A stretch of 64,000 nucleotides of DNA from Actinacidiphila cocklensis (GTDB lineage: Bacteria > Actinomycetota > Actinomycetes > Streptomycetales > Streptomycetaceae): assembly GCF_907177275.1 (NCBI RefSeq), contig NZ_CAJSLV010000070.1, positions 170,548 through 234,547 on the forward strand. Reading direction: 5' to 3'. A program made the position numbers and the translations under genes. The notes below the pieces were generated by a model, which was not told where the DNA came from, did not search any database, and was given only the letters and a program-made list of their open reading frames with translations. Shown here one piece after another: positions 15,553 through 22,878 of this stretch; positions within the stretch are counted from its first letter, which is position 1; the number at the start of each line of letters is the position of its first letter.

Positions 15553-15906
15553 ATGAGCGACCAGCCGACCGCCGAGCACACCCTGGTGGGTGACGAGCAG
15601 GCCCTGCAGCGCCTCAGGGAGCTGCGCGGCAGCATCGACAACCTGGACGCCGCCCTGGTGCACCTGCTCGCCGAGCGCTTCAAGTGCACCCAGCAGGTCG
15701 GCGAGCTCAAAGCCGCCCACGACCTGCCCCCGGCCGACCCGGCCCGCGAGGCCGACCAGATCGCCCGGCTGCGCCGCCTCGCCGAGGACGCGAAGCTCGA
15801 CCCGGCCTTCGCCGAGAAGTTCCTGAACTTCATCATCGACGAGGTCGTCCGGCATCACCGCGCGATCGCCGCCCGCCCCCAGCAGGGCGGTGGGAATCGC
15901 AGGTGA
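15553..15906 (+). CDS. Chorismate mutase, AroQ class
   Basis: A small helical protein of 117 residues from the ATG at 15553; an upstream in-frame start at 15499 would add 18 residues of no evident family similarity. The AroQ signature is LRELRGSIDNLDAALVHLLA followed by ERFKCTQQVGELKA, with the later Arg/Glu-rich helix AREADQIARLRRLAE. It converts chorismate to prephenate for Phe and Tyr synthesis. It stands alone, with an 8-bp hairpin 38 bp after its stop and tRNA-Leu just beyond. Confidence 0.9.
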   Translation: MSDQPTAEHTLVGDEQALQRLRELRGSIDNLDAALVHLLAERFKCTQQVGELKAAHDLPPADPAREADQIARLRRLAEDAKLDPAFAEKFLNFIIDEVVRHHRAIAARPQQGGGNRR

Positions 15907-15943
15907 GAAGCACTGCCGATCCTTGGTATCGTGGACCTTGTCA

Positions 15944-15964
15944 CCACGACCCGGGCGGTCGTGG
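15944..15964. terminator. Hairpin between chorismate mutase and tRNA-Leu
   Basis: Perfect 8-bp stem CCACGACC/GGTCGTGG with the loop CGGGC, 12 bp upstream of the tRNA. It could end the chorismate mutase transcript or be a processing structure in the tRNA leader. No U-tract follows, as is common for actinobacterial terminators. Confidence 0.5.
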
Positions 15965-15975
15965 CGGCACATCCG

Positions 15976-16059
15976 GTCCGGGTGGCGGAATGGCAGACGC
16001 GCTAGCTTGAGGTGCTAGTGCCCTTTATCGGGCGTGGGGGTTCAAGTCCCCCCTCGGAC
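15976..16059 (+). tRNA. tRNA-Leu (anticodon GAG)
   Basis: An 84-nt class II tRNA. The acceptor stem pairs GTCCGGG with CTCGGAC (one G-U). The anticodon arm CTAGC-TTGAGGT-GCTAG carries GAG, followed by a long variable arm (TGCCCTTTATCGGGCG) diagnostic of Leu/Ser tRNAs. The T-arm contains GGTTCAAGTCC. CCA is not encoded. It reads CUC and CUU codons. A strong terminator begins 6 bp downstream. Confidence 0.96.
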
Positions 16060-16064
16060 ACTTC

Positions 16065-16100
16065 GAAGAGGACCCCCAGCAGTCGCTGGGGGTCCTCTTC
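16065..16100 (+). terminator. Strong intrinsic terminator after tRNA-Leu
   Basis: Perfect 16-bp stem GAAGAGGACCCCCAGC with its complement, separated by the tetraloop AGTC. It ends the tRNA-Leu transcript and isolates it from the toxin locus that follows. Confidence 0.9.
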
Positions 16101-16134
16101 TGCGTTCCCTTCGCGTGCGCCGCCGATTCCGGGC

Positions 16135-16163
16135 TTGTGCCGGGAACTGCTGGCGCATAGTGG
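16135..16163 (+). promoter_or_regulatory. Candidate promoter of the toxin locus
   Basis: TTGTGC (16135-16140) and TAGTGG (16158-16163), separated by 17 bp, resemble a vegetative -35/-10 pair and lie 61 bp upstream of the first WXG-like gene. The -10 lacks the conserved final T, so support is moderate. Confidence 0.4.
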
Positions 16164-16224
16164 GCGTCTGACGGAGAGTTGGTGCACGAGTCCTGGGGGG
16201 GCTCCTGGGACCTGAGGGGGGACG

Positions 16225-16629
16225 ATGGCACAGCCGCGAATGCATGCCACCGCTGCGGATCTGACCAGGCTGGCGTCCGACCTGGACGCGATGCAGGAAC
16301 ACCTGAGCACCCAGATCGGCAAGCTGAACGGGCTGGTCGACGCCGCGGAGAAGGGCTGGCGCAGCCCGGCGGCGAGCGTCTACCGGGAGCTGCAGCGCAG
16401 CACCAACGGCGACGCCGAGACCGTACGGAAGATGCTCGCCCTCGTCGAGGAGGCCGTGCGGCTGAGCCGTGACGGCTTCAGCGCGCAGGACCTGGACACG
16501 CTGGAGTCCTTCCGCGCCCTGCAGATGCCGTCCGACGGGCAGCCGCCGCTGTTCTCGCCCGACCTCCCCGGTGCCCCGCCCGCCGCCCCGCCGGCGAGCG
16601 TGCCGCACAGCCGGCTGGCCGACCTGTAA
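16225..16629 (+). CDS. WXG100-like ESX-type secreted protein
   Basis: A 134-residue protein with two long amphipathic helices flanking a turn, KGWRSPAASVYRELQ (about residues 48-62), equivalent to the WxG turn of ESAT-6-like proteins. A proline-rich tail of about 35 residues extends the normal length of about 100. WXG100 proteins are secreted by type VII systems and often precede toxin genes as partners or delivery factors. It is the first gene of the locus; GAGGGGGGACG precedes the ATG. No secretion apparatus is encoded nearby. Confidence 0.75.
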   Translation: MAQPRMHATAADLTRLASDLDAMQEHLSTQIGKLNGLVDAAEKGWRSPAASVYRELQRSTNGDAETVRKMLALVEEAVRLSRDGFSAQDLDTLESFRALQMPSDGQPPLFSPDLPGAPPAAPPASVPHSRLADL

Positions 16630-16674
16630 CGGGCCGCGACGCCACAGACACCGCGTTGACCTGGGGGAACACAC

Positions 16675-16977
16675 GTGACACACGACGACGGCATCACCGT
16701 CGACTTCGGCACGCTCAAGCACCTGTCCTCCGAGATGGAGGCCATACTCAAGGACCTCACCACCCGCCTCGACGAGTTATACGCGCGCGTCGCGCCCGTC
16801 GTCCGCAGCTGGGAGGGCGAGGCCCGCGACATGTGCGTGGACAGCCTCGACCGCTGGGACCGGTCGGTGCGCGACATGCAGGGCGCGCAGGCCTGGCTGC
16901 ACGACGTGGTCGTCACCGGCCACCTCAACTACGACGCGGCCCACCAGGCCGTACTGCGCGGCTGGGGCGGCGCCTGA
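16675..16977 (+). CDS. WXG100-family protein
   Basis: A 100-residue ESAT-6/WXG100-like protein. The helix-turn-helix hairpin is centred on VVRSWEGEARDMCVDSL (about residues 42-58), with Trp-Glu-Gly as the WxG motif. It probably pairs with the preceding WXG-like product, and its stop overlaps the start of the toxin gene (TGATG), implying coupled expression. It has a GTG start and a TTA codon at residue 35 (16777-16779), suggesting bldA-dependent translation. Confidence 0.85.
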   Translation: MTHDDGITVDFGTLKHLSSEMEAILKDLTTRLDELYARVAPVVRSWEGEARDMCVDSLDRWDRSVRDMQGAQAWLHDVVVTGHLNYDAAHQAVLRGWGGA

Positions 16978-18707
16978 TGGGCACGCCCCCCTACCCGCTC
17001 GGCATGGGCGACGGCCGCCCCAGCGACAAACAGCGCGACAAGGAGGTCAAGGGCCTGGCGACACCGCCGCCCAACGCCTCCGGCGGCTTCGACGTCAAGC
17101 CCTCGAACCTGTACTACGTCTCCTACCAGGTGCGCGACGAGCAGTTCACGTTCGACAAGGCCGCCAGGACGCTGATGGAGGCGCTCACCGGACACGAGCA
17201 GCTGGCGGGCAAGGGCACCGGCCCCAGCGCGGTCGCCGCCTCGTACCGGAAGACCGCCACGACGTTCTTCGACCTCTGGGGCAATGCCATGGTCGCCATC
17301 GGCGGCGCAGCCGTCGGTTTCACCGCCACGGCGAACAACTACGCCGCCGCCGACTTCCGCACCAACCGCAAGCAGCAGGGGCCGCTGCCGCACCAGGAGC
17401 CGCCGTGGGTCATGCGGGTGCCGACCTTCTACGGCGACGTCCCCGACCTGACGTGGCGCGGCACCAACGCCGACTCCGACCACGCCATCGTCCGCACGCT
17501 CGGCCACATCCCCGACTTCGTCGCCGACCACGTCCAGGGCCTGCTCGACCAGGTGCTGCGGCTGGGCAAGATGTACGAGATCACCCCGGGACCCGACAAG
17601 GACGAGCTGCGCACCATCGGCACCGCCTGGGGCATGATCTTCTCCGACGGGACCACCTCGGCCGACAACCTCAACGACGACATCGCCTCCATCACCAACA
17701 GCGCGAACTCCGAGTGGCAGACGGCCATGAAGTCCTTCTGCCAGACCATCTGGGGCACCTCGGCCTGGGGCAAGATGCAGGGCACCGTGGCGTACAAGAC
17801 CGCCCCCAACGAGGGTGCCCGCCGCCGCCCGGTCATCACCGTGCTCGGCGAGACGGCCCAGGCCGTCCAGACGGCCCTGCTCGACCTGGCCGACGCCTCG
17901 GACAAGGTGACGGCGGTGAGCGAACCGGCGGCCGAGCACGCGGCCAAGGAAATGGCCAAGGACATGGCCAAGGAATACGGCTTCCACCCGTGGCACCTCC
18001 TGGCCGGACTCACCCCCTTCGGCGCGGTGGACCTGACCGCCGAGATGGTGATGTCCTTCCGCAGCCACATGGACTACGCCGGCATCGAGGCGGCGGTCGC
18101 GACATACAACGAGACGTGTTCCGGCATCGCGAAAACCCTCGACGGCCTGGAGGGGAAACTCGAGGAGGCCCGCAAGAGCGTCCCGACCTTCAACGCGGAG
18201 GAGGCCAGGGCCGAGGCCTTCGGCGGCCGCTCCCTGAACGACTTCAAGCACGACCACCTGTGGACCCTGCAGACCGACTCGGCGGGCGTCCACAAATACC
18301 CGGTCGACCTGGTCAACCAGGAGGGCATAGGCAACTCACATGCCATCGACAAACACGTGGCCAAGACCGACGACCAACTCGCCCAGCGGATGCGCGACCA
18401 GCATCCCAGCGCCGCGTCCAGCTACACCGATCTGGAATCCGCCCAGGCCTACACCCAGCAATGCCTCGACGGGAACCCTGACAAGATCAGAAGTTTCATC
18501 AACGGGCACGGCACGCCGCCGAGGGAGACGCTCGAAGTCGATTTCGGAGCGACCGGACCGGTCACCGGGCGCAGCATCGACCAGGCTGCCTACGCAGCCG
18601 ATCCTGCTCACCCGAGAGTCACCGAAAAGCACGGCGTCTACGTCGTGATCAAATACGTGTCCGGCATGACCCCACCCTTCGTCGTCCTCACGTCCTACCC
18701 CAACTGA
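16977..18707 (+). CDS. Polymorphic toxin with RNase A-like C-terminal domain
   Basis: A 576-residue toxin. The N-terminal 400 residues are a helical, probably type VII-delivered region with no repeats. The last 130 residues resemble the bacterial RNase A-like CdiA-CT toxin: a His-rich opening NSHAIDKHVAKTDDQLAQRM (His455, His460, Lys463), SYTDLESAQAYTQQ, then GRSIDQ and the terminal VVLTSYP with Thr572 and Tyr574 at the positions of the family's C-terminal catalytic pair. It should cleave RNA in competitor cells. It follows two WXG-like genes and precedes an immunity-type gene, the usual order. Delivery by ESX is inferred. Confidence 0.8.
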   Translation: MGTPPYPLGMGDGRPSDKQRDKEVKGLATPPPNASGGFDVKPSNLYYVSYQVRDEQFTFDKAARTLMEALTGHEQLAGKGTGPSAVAASYRKTATTFFDLWGNAMVAIGGAAVGFTATANNYAAADFRTNRKQQGPLPHQEPPWVMRVPTFYGDVPDLTWRGTNADSDHAIVRTLGHIPDFVADHVQGLLDQVLRLGKMYEITPGPDKDELRTIGTAWGMIFSDGTTSADNLNDDIASITNSANSEWQTAMKSFCQTIWGTSAWGKMQGTVAYKTAPNEGARRRPVITVLGETAQAVQTALLDLADASDKVTAVSEPAAEHAAKEMAKDMAKEYGFHPWHLLAGLTPFGAVDLTAEMVMSFRSHMDYAGIEAAVATYNETCSGIAKTLDGLEGKLEEARKSVPTFNAEEARAEAFGGRSLNDFKHDHLWTLQTDSAGVHKYPVDLVNQEGIGNSHAIDKHVAKTDDQLAQRMRDQHPSAASSYTDLESAQAYTQQCLDGNPDKIRSFINGHGTPPRETLEVDFGATGPVTGRSIDQAAYAADPAHPRVTEKHGVYVVIKYVSGMTPPFVVLTSYPN

Positions 18708-18728
18708 CCCGCAGCCGCAGAGGACCAC

Positions 18729-19418
18729 ATGACCGACCAGGAGCATTACGACCGCCTTCGCCTCGAAGGAGCACGGGTCCTGCTGAGGCCGCTTCGGTTC
18801 AGGGCGATGCCCCAGGACGCCGCGGAGCGCAACGCGCTGCTGGAACCGATGATCCGGGCACTTTGGGACTCCGGAGAGCGCGGTGGCCGCACGCTGTTCG
18901 AGGTGGCGGCGGAACTGCGTGCGGCGGCGGATGTGATCGAGTCGGGCCAGGACATCCCCGTGCTGGACATCCCAGGGCCGCCCGAGGCACTGCGGGACAT
19001 CGCGGAGCACGTCGCCGACTGGGACGTCGGACGCGCGCGCCGGCTGCGCGACGTGACGCCGACCAGCGACGAGCTCGGCTTCCGCTTCCCCCAGCTCACG
19101 AGCATGCTGAGGCTCTACTACGGTCAGGACGGCGTCGCAGTCGAGGACGACACGCTCACCGCCCGCGAGAGCCTGCAGGTCTTCGTCGACGACTGGCACC
19201 CGCTGTGCCTGTACCGGCTGCCGCATGTGGCCGGCGAGTGCCAGGAGGCGCTCACCCTCTTCCAGACCGAGGAGGCGCTGCGGCAGTTCTTCCTGGTCGA
19301 GCGGAGCGGCGACTCCGCCGGGCTGCCGTGGCTGGAATGGCTGCCCCTGATCATCGACGTCGTCGGCGAGCACATGCGCGCCCACCACCCGCCGCAGTGG
19401 GTGCGCAAGTCCGGCTGA
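18729..19418 (+). CDS. Probable immunity protein for the RNase toxin
   Basis: A 229-residue acidic soluble protein starting 21 bp after the toxin stop. The central segment FRFPQLTSMLRLYYGQDG, followed by an acidic stretch and TEEALRQFF, resembles the CdiI_2-type fold recognisable twice in the immunity protein at 19794-20447. Position directly after the toxin and acidic character support a role in binding and neutralising the RNase A-like domain. Family assignment is moderate; the direct role is inferred from context. Confidence 0.65.
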   Translation: MTDQEHYDRLRLEGARVLLRPLRFRAMPQDAAERNALLEPMIRALWDSGERGGRTLFEVAAELRAAADVIESGQDIPVLDIPGPPEALRDIAEHVADWDVGRARRLRDVTPTSDELGFRFPQLTSMLRLYYGQDGVAVEDDTLTARESLQVFVDDWHPLCLYRLPHVAGECQEALTLFQTEEALRQFFLVERSGDSAGLPWLEWLPLIIDVVGEHMRAHHPPQWVRKSG

Positions 19419-19448
19419 CCGTTCCGACGACCCCGAGAGGCGGCACCC

Positions 19449-19748
19449 ATGCGTACCCGTACCTCCACCTATCCCGACCGGGAGACCGCCCAGTGGTGCA
19501 CCCAGCAGGTCATCACCCGCAACGAGCAGGAGATCGACCGGTGGCTCGCCCAGGGCACCCGGCAGCGGCTGACGCTGGAGGCCGCGTGGCCGTCGCGTGA
19601 GCAGGCCGTGGGGCGGGTGCTGATCGACGCGATGATGTACGCCGGGCGGGAGCCGGTCGACGTACGGGCGGCGCGGGTCGTGCTGCGGCGGGAGCCGGTC
19701 AGCCCGCACGGCTTCGTCGTGCACGCCACATTCCCGGTGTACCTGTGA
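19449..19748 (+). CDS. Orphan RNase A-like toxin domain, apparently inactive
   Basis: A 99-residue protein that aligns with the last part of the upstream toxin. STYPDRETAQWCTQQV matches SSYTDLESAQAYTQQ, VGRVLIDAM matches TGRSIDQAA, and FVVHATFPVYL matches FVVLTSYPN. It lacks the N-terminal His/Lys segment, and the C-terminal Thr and Tyr are replaced by Ala and Phe. GAGAGGCGG precedes its ATG, so it is probably expressed. It may be a displaced toxin cassette that decayed, or a catalytically dead domain kept as a decoy or regulator. An immunity gene follows it. Confidence 0.7.
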   Translation: MRTRTSTYPDRETAQWCTQQVITRNEQEIDRWLAQGTRQRLTLEAAWPSREQAVGRVLIDAMMYAGREPVDVRAARVVLRREPVSPHGFVVHATFPVYL

Positions 19749-19793
19749 GTCCTTACGCCCCCGTCCGCCCGCACACGAGGAAGGCCGCCTCTC

Positions 19794-20447
19794 ATGGAGC
19801 CGCTGCAACACGACCGTAGCTACGGCGAGTTGGACCAGGTCATGCGTGCCTACCTGGGGGAGGACGCCGACGACACCGCCGACAAGCGGGGCGCCGCGCT
19901 CGACGCGTACCTGCGGCAGACCTGGCACACCCGGCCGTGGGCGCTGGCCACCGCCGAGCGGCAGCTGCGGGAGTACGCCCGCAACCCGCCCGGGCGGCTG
20001 CGGCACGAGCTGGGGGAGTTCTACCCGGTGCCCGACACCGGCGTCCCCCAGGCCGGCATCCAGGCGTGGCTGCTGCTGCTCGCCGACCACCTGGCGCGCA
20101 GCGTCGCGGAGGGCGACGTACCGCCGCCGGACGTGCCGCGGACGCACTGGGAGTGGCACGCCCGCTTCCCCGAACTGGGGCAGCTGCTCGGCGGCTGGTT
20201 CTCGCAGGACATGCCGGACGAGTTCGAGGACCACGACGAGGCGCTCGCCGACTACCTGGCCGGCACCCACCCCGCGCTGGTCGCCCGGCTGGCCGGGGAG
20301 CTGCGCGAACTGCTCGCGCTGCCGCTGGAGGACGCCGGCCTCGCGGCCGCGGCGGCCCGGCTCGGCCTGGAGATGCAGCCGCCGGACCCGTACAGCGCCG
20401 GCGGCTGGCTGGCGCGGCTCGCCGACGAGGTCACCGCAGGTCGGTGA
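19794..20447 (+). CDS. CdiI-type immunity protein with duplicated domain
   Basis: A 217-residue acidic protein made of two similar halves. The first contains YGELDQVMRAYLGEDADDTA, then ALDAYLRQT and ALATAERQLREY. The second contains FPELGQLLGGWFSQDMPDEF, then ALADYLAGT and LVARLAGELREL. Each resembles the CdiI_2 immunity fold that neutralises RNase A-like CDI toxins. The duplication may let one protein cover two toxin variants. It has a good RBS (GAGGAAGG) and is convergent with the Cys-rich small gene, overlapping it by 17 bp. Confidence 0.75.
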   Translation: MEPLQHDRSYGELDQVMRAYLGEDADDTADKRGAALDAYLRQTWHTRPWALATAERQLREYARNPPGRLRHELGEFYPVPDTGVPQAGIQAWLLLLADHLARSVAEGDVPPPDVPRTHWEWHARFPELGQLLGGWFSQDMPDEFEDHDEALADYLAGTHPALVARLAGELRELLALPLEDAGLAAAAARLGLEMQPPDPYSAGGWLARLADEVTAGR

Positions 20448-20796
20448 TCTCCGGCGCGAAGACCGTGCCGAGCGGCTCGGGGCCCACGTACTGCTGGCAG
20501 TTGCACTGCTGCTGCTCGTACTGAAGGGGCTTGCGGTCGGCGTCCCACACCGACGGCGCCTCGACCACCGCGTGGCACTTGCCGTCGTCCTTGCCGTGCA
20601 TCGCGAGGTGGTGCGTGCAGCCGCAGACCGGCTCCGGCGGCCTGCTGGCGGCGGACAGGGCGTGCTGCTGCCGTTCTTCGGCCTGCATGAGTTCGAGCTT
20701 GCGCTTGTGCCGCGCCTTGGTCGCGGCGCTCAGCTTGTCGCCGATCATGCCGCTGCCGAACAGCAGAAGCGGAATTATCCACCACAGATTGTGCAC
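20431..20796 (-). CDS. Small Cys/His-rich membrane-anchored protein
   Basis: A 121-residue protein from the GTG at 20796. The N-terminus NLWWIIPLLLFGSGMIG is a single membrane or signal-anchor helix, followed by a basic stretch KARHKRKLELMQ. The C-terminal domain has VCGCTHHLAMHG, then KCHAVV and QCNCQQYVGP, a Cys/His array that could bind zinc or another metal. The open frame continues upstream but without a plausible protein, so the start is set at the membrane segment. It resembles a hypothetical protein seen in streptomycetes. Function unknown. Confidence 0.65.
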   Translation of the reverse strand: MHNLWWIIPLLLFGSGMIGDKLSAATKARHKRKLELMQAEERQQHALSAASRPPEPVCGCTHHLAMHGKDDGKCHAVVEAPSVWDADRKPLQYEQQQCNCQQYVGPEPLGTVFAPEITDLR

Positions 20797-20824
20797 GTCC
20801 GACCACCCCGTCCCGTTGTGCTCC

Positions 20825-21781
20825 TCAGCATATAGCCGCCGGTGGAAGGCTGTTCGAACCTGACTTCTGCGGGCGGCCGCCCACCACGGTGACGGCCTCG
20901 GCCGCCGACGCGCAGCCTGCGGCCAGCGCGGCCGGCAGCTCCGCGCCGTGCAGGCGGGCCGCCAGCAGGCCGCCGGTGAAGGCGTCGCCCGCGCCTGTGG
21001 TGTCAACGGCGGTGGCGGGGACGGCGGGTGTGCGGGCGGTGAGACGGCCGCGGTGGGCGGCCAGCGCGCCGGCCGCGCCCAGGGTCACCACCACCGTGCC
21101 GACGCGGCGGCTCAACTCGGCCGCGGCGGCCGCCGGATCGTCAGTACCGGACAGCAGCGCCGCCTCGGCCGCGTTCGGCAGCAGCAGGTCGGTGTCGGAC
21201 ACGAGGTCGAGGAATCGCGGTACGCCGAGGCCGCGCAGGAAGCCCGTGGACGCCGGGTCGACGCTGACCGGCAGGCCGCGGGCGCGGGCGGCCTTGCCGG
21301 CCACGGCGGCCAGTTCGCGGCCCGGTTCGCAGAAGAACAGGTACCCGGACAGGTGGACATGGGCGACGCCGTCGAGCAGCGCCTCGTCCCAGTCGGCGGG
21401 ACCGAGCCGGAAGGCGGCGCCGCTGTCGGTGACCAGGGTGCGCTCCGCGGCGGCGTCGACCAGGGCGATCACCACCGCGGTGGGCAGCGCCTCGTCGACC
21501 CGCAGCACCGGCTCGACGCCCGCCGCCGCCAGCGCGTCACGGTGCCACCCGGCGGAGTCCGCGCCCACCCTGGACAGCAGCCGCACGCCCGGCGCACCCC
21601 GGTGCGCCGCCCAGCACGCCACGTTGGCGCCGGCGCCCCCGGGAAGCACCGCGATACGGGCCGCGGTGTCGGTGTCCGCGGCCAGCGGCTCCGCATGCCG
21701 CGCCACCACGTCGGTGACGACGTCGCCGACCACCAGCAGCCCGCCGCCGCGGCTCGCCCCGCTCACGGCCGCCCCGCTCAC
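20825..21781 (-). CDS. psuK: PfkB-family carbohydrate kinase, probable pseudouridine kinase
   Basis: A 318-residue ribokinase-fold enzyme. The N-terminal sugar motif is LPGGAGANVACWAA near residue 50, and the C-terminal ATP/catalytic motif is VDTTGAGDAFTGG, with Asp as catalytic base. The GTG start at 21781 overlaps the stop of the gene for pseudouridine-5'-phosphate glycosidase (GTGA), and that partnership identifies the substrate: pseudouridine is phosphorylated to pseudouridine 5'-phosphate. On sequence alone it would be only a PfkB kinase. Confidence 0.82.
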   Translation of the reverse strand: MSGAAVSGASRGGGLLVVGDVVTDVVARHAEPLAADTDTAARIAVLPGGAGANVACWAAHRGAPGVRLLSRVGADSAGWHRDALAAAGVEPVLRVDEALPTAVVIALVDAAAERTLVTDSGAAFRLGPADWDEALLDGVAHVHLSGYLFFCEPGRELAAVAGKAARARGLPVSVDPASTGFLRGLGVPRFLDLVSDTDLLLPNAAEAALLSGTDDPAAAAAELSRRVGTVVVTLGAAGALAAHRGRLTARTPAVPATAVDTTGAGDAFTGGLLAARLHGAELPAALAAGCASAAEAVTVVGGRPQKSGSNSLPPAAIC

Positions 21782-22707
21782 TGCCGCCGCGACCAGGCGA
21801 CGGAGATGTCCCCGGCCAGCGCCACGTTGCCGCGGACCGCGGCGAGATTCGCCTCCAGCGAGGCGCCGCGGGTGTGCTCGGTCAGATACGCCAGCAGGTA
21901 CGGGGTGATCGCCTGCCCGGTGACCCCCTCGCGCTCCACCGCCGCCAGCGCCTCGGCCATCACCCGGTCGTGCAGGGCGCGGTCCAGCTCGTGCTCCGGC
22001 GGCACGGGATTGGCGACGATCAGCGCGCAGTCGTGCCCGCCGAGCGCGTCCTGGCCGCGCATCACCGCGGCCACCTCCTGCGCGTCGCGCACCGTCCAGT
22101 CCACCGGCTCGCCCGAGTCGGTCAGGTAGAAGCCGGGGAAGCGGCCGGTGCGGAAGCCGAGGACCCCGACGCCGAGGGTCTCCAGCCGCTGCAAGGTCGC
22201 GGGCACGTCCAGGATCGACTTCACGCCCGCGCACACCACGGTGATCCGGGTGCGGGCGAGCAGCGCCAGGTCGGCGGACTCGTCCTGCACCTCCGTCCAG
22301 CCGCGGTGCACCCCGCCGAGGCCGCCGGTGGCGAACACCCGGATGCCCGCGCGGGCCGCCAGGAAGGCGGTGCCCGACACGGTCGTCGCGCCGCTCACCC
22401 CCGCGGCCATGGCAGGCGCCAGGTCGCGGTAGCCGAGCTTGCGCATGTCCGGGTCCTGGGCGATCCGCTCGACCTCCGCGTCGGTCAGACCCACCCGGGG
22501 GACACCGTCGATCACCGCGACGGTCGCCGGTACGGCGCCGGCCTTCCTGACGATCTCCTCCAGCTCGCGGGCCACCCGCAGATTGCGCGGCCTGGGCAGG
22601 CCGTGCGCGATGATCGTCGATTCCAGCGCCACGACGGGCTGCCGCCGGGCCAGCGCCCCCGTGACCTCCGGCGAGGTCACCACCCCGCTCCCACCACGTT
22701 TCTCCAT
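21778..22707 (-). CDS. psuG: Pseudouridine-5'-phosphate glycosidase
   Basis: A 309-residue IndA-family enzyme that breaks the C-C glycosidic bond of pseudouridine 5'-phosphate to give uracil and ribose 5-phosphate. Family signatures include VALESTIIAHGLPRPRN, ATVAVIDGVPRVGL, FATGGLGGVHRG, VVCAGVKSILDVPATLQRLE and CALIVANPVP. The ATG at 22707 follows AAGGAAGGGGG. The next gene, psuK, overlaps by 4 bp, making a two-gene salvage operon for modified RNA nucleosides. Confidence 0.95.
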   Translation of the reverse strand: MEKRGGSGVVTSPEVTGALARRQPVVALESTIIAHGLPRPRNLRVARELEEIVRKAGAVPATVAVIDGVPRVGLTDAEVERIAQDPDMRKLGYRDLAPAMAAGVSGATTVSGTAFLAARAGIRVFATGGLGGVHRGWTEVQDESADLALLARTRITVVCAGVKSILDVPATLQRLETLGVGVLGFRTGRFPGFYLTDSGEPVDWTVRDAQEVAAVMRGQDALGGHDCALIVANPVPPEHELDRALHDRVMAEALAAVEREGVTGQAITPYLLAYLTEHTRGASLEANLAAVRGNVALAGDISVAWSRRQ

Positions 22708-22878
22708 GCCCCCTTCCTTGGCGCACCTCGCCGCCCCCCAAACCTGCCGCCTCCCCGTGCCCGGGCCGGCAGGCAGGGGGTGACCAGCGTCATGCGTACT
22801 GCGCATTTAGGAAGGAATGGGAGATATGGACATGTGGTTGAGCCATAAACCAACCCGCCGTCCCCCAGGGAGCACATC

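Noticed and set aside
4400..16977. Treating the FtsK/EccC-like gene and the WXG100 genes as one type VII secretion system
   Set aside because: They are 7 kb apart with unrelated genes between. The FtsK protein lacks evident membrane helices, and no eccB, eccD, eccE or mycosin gene is present.
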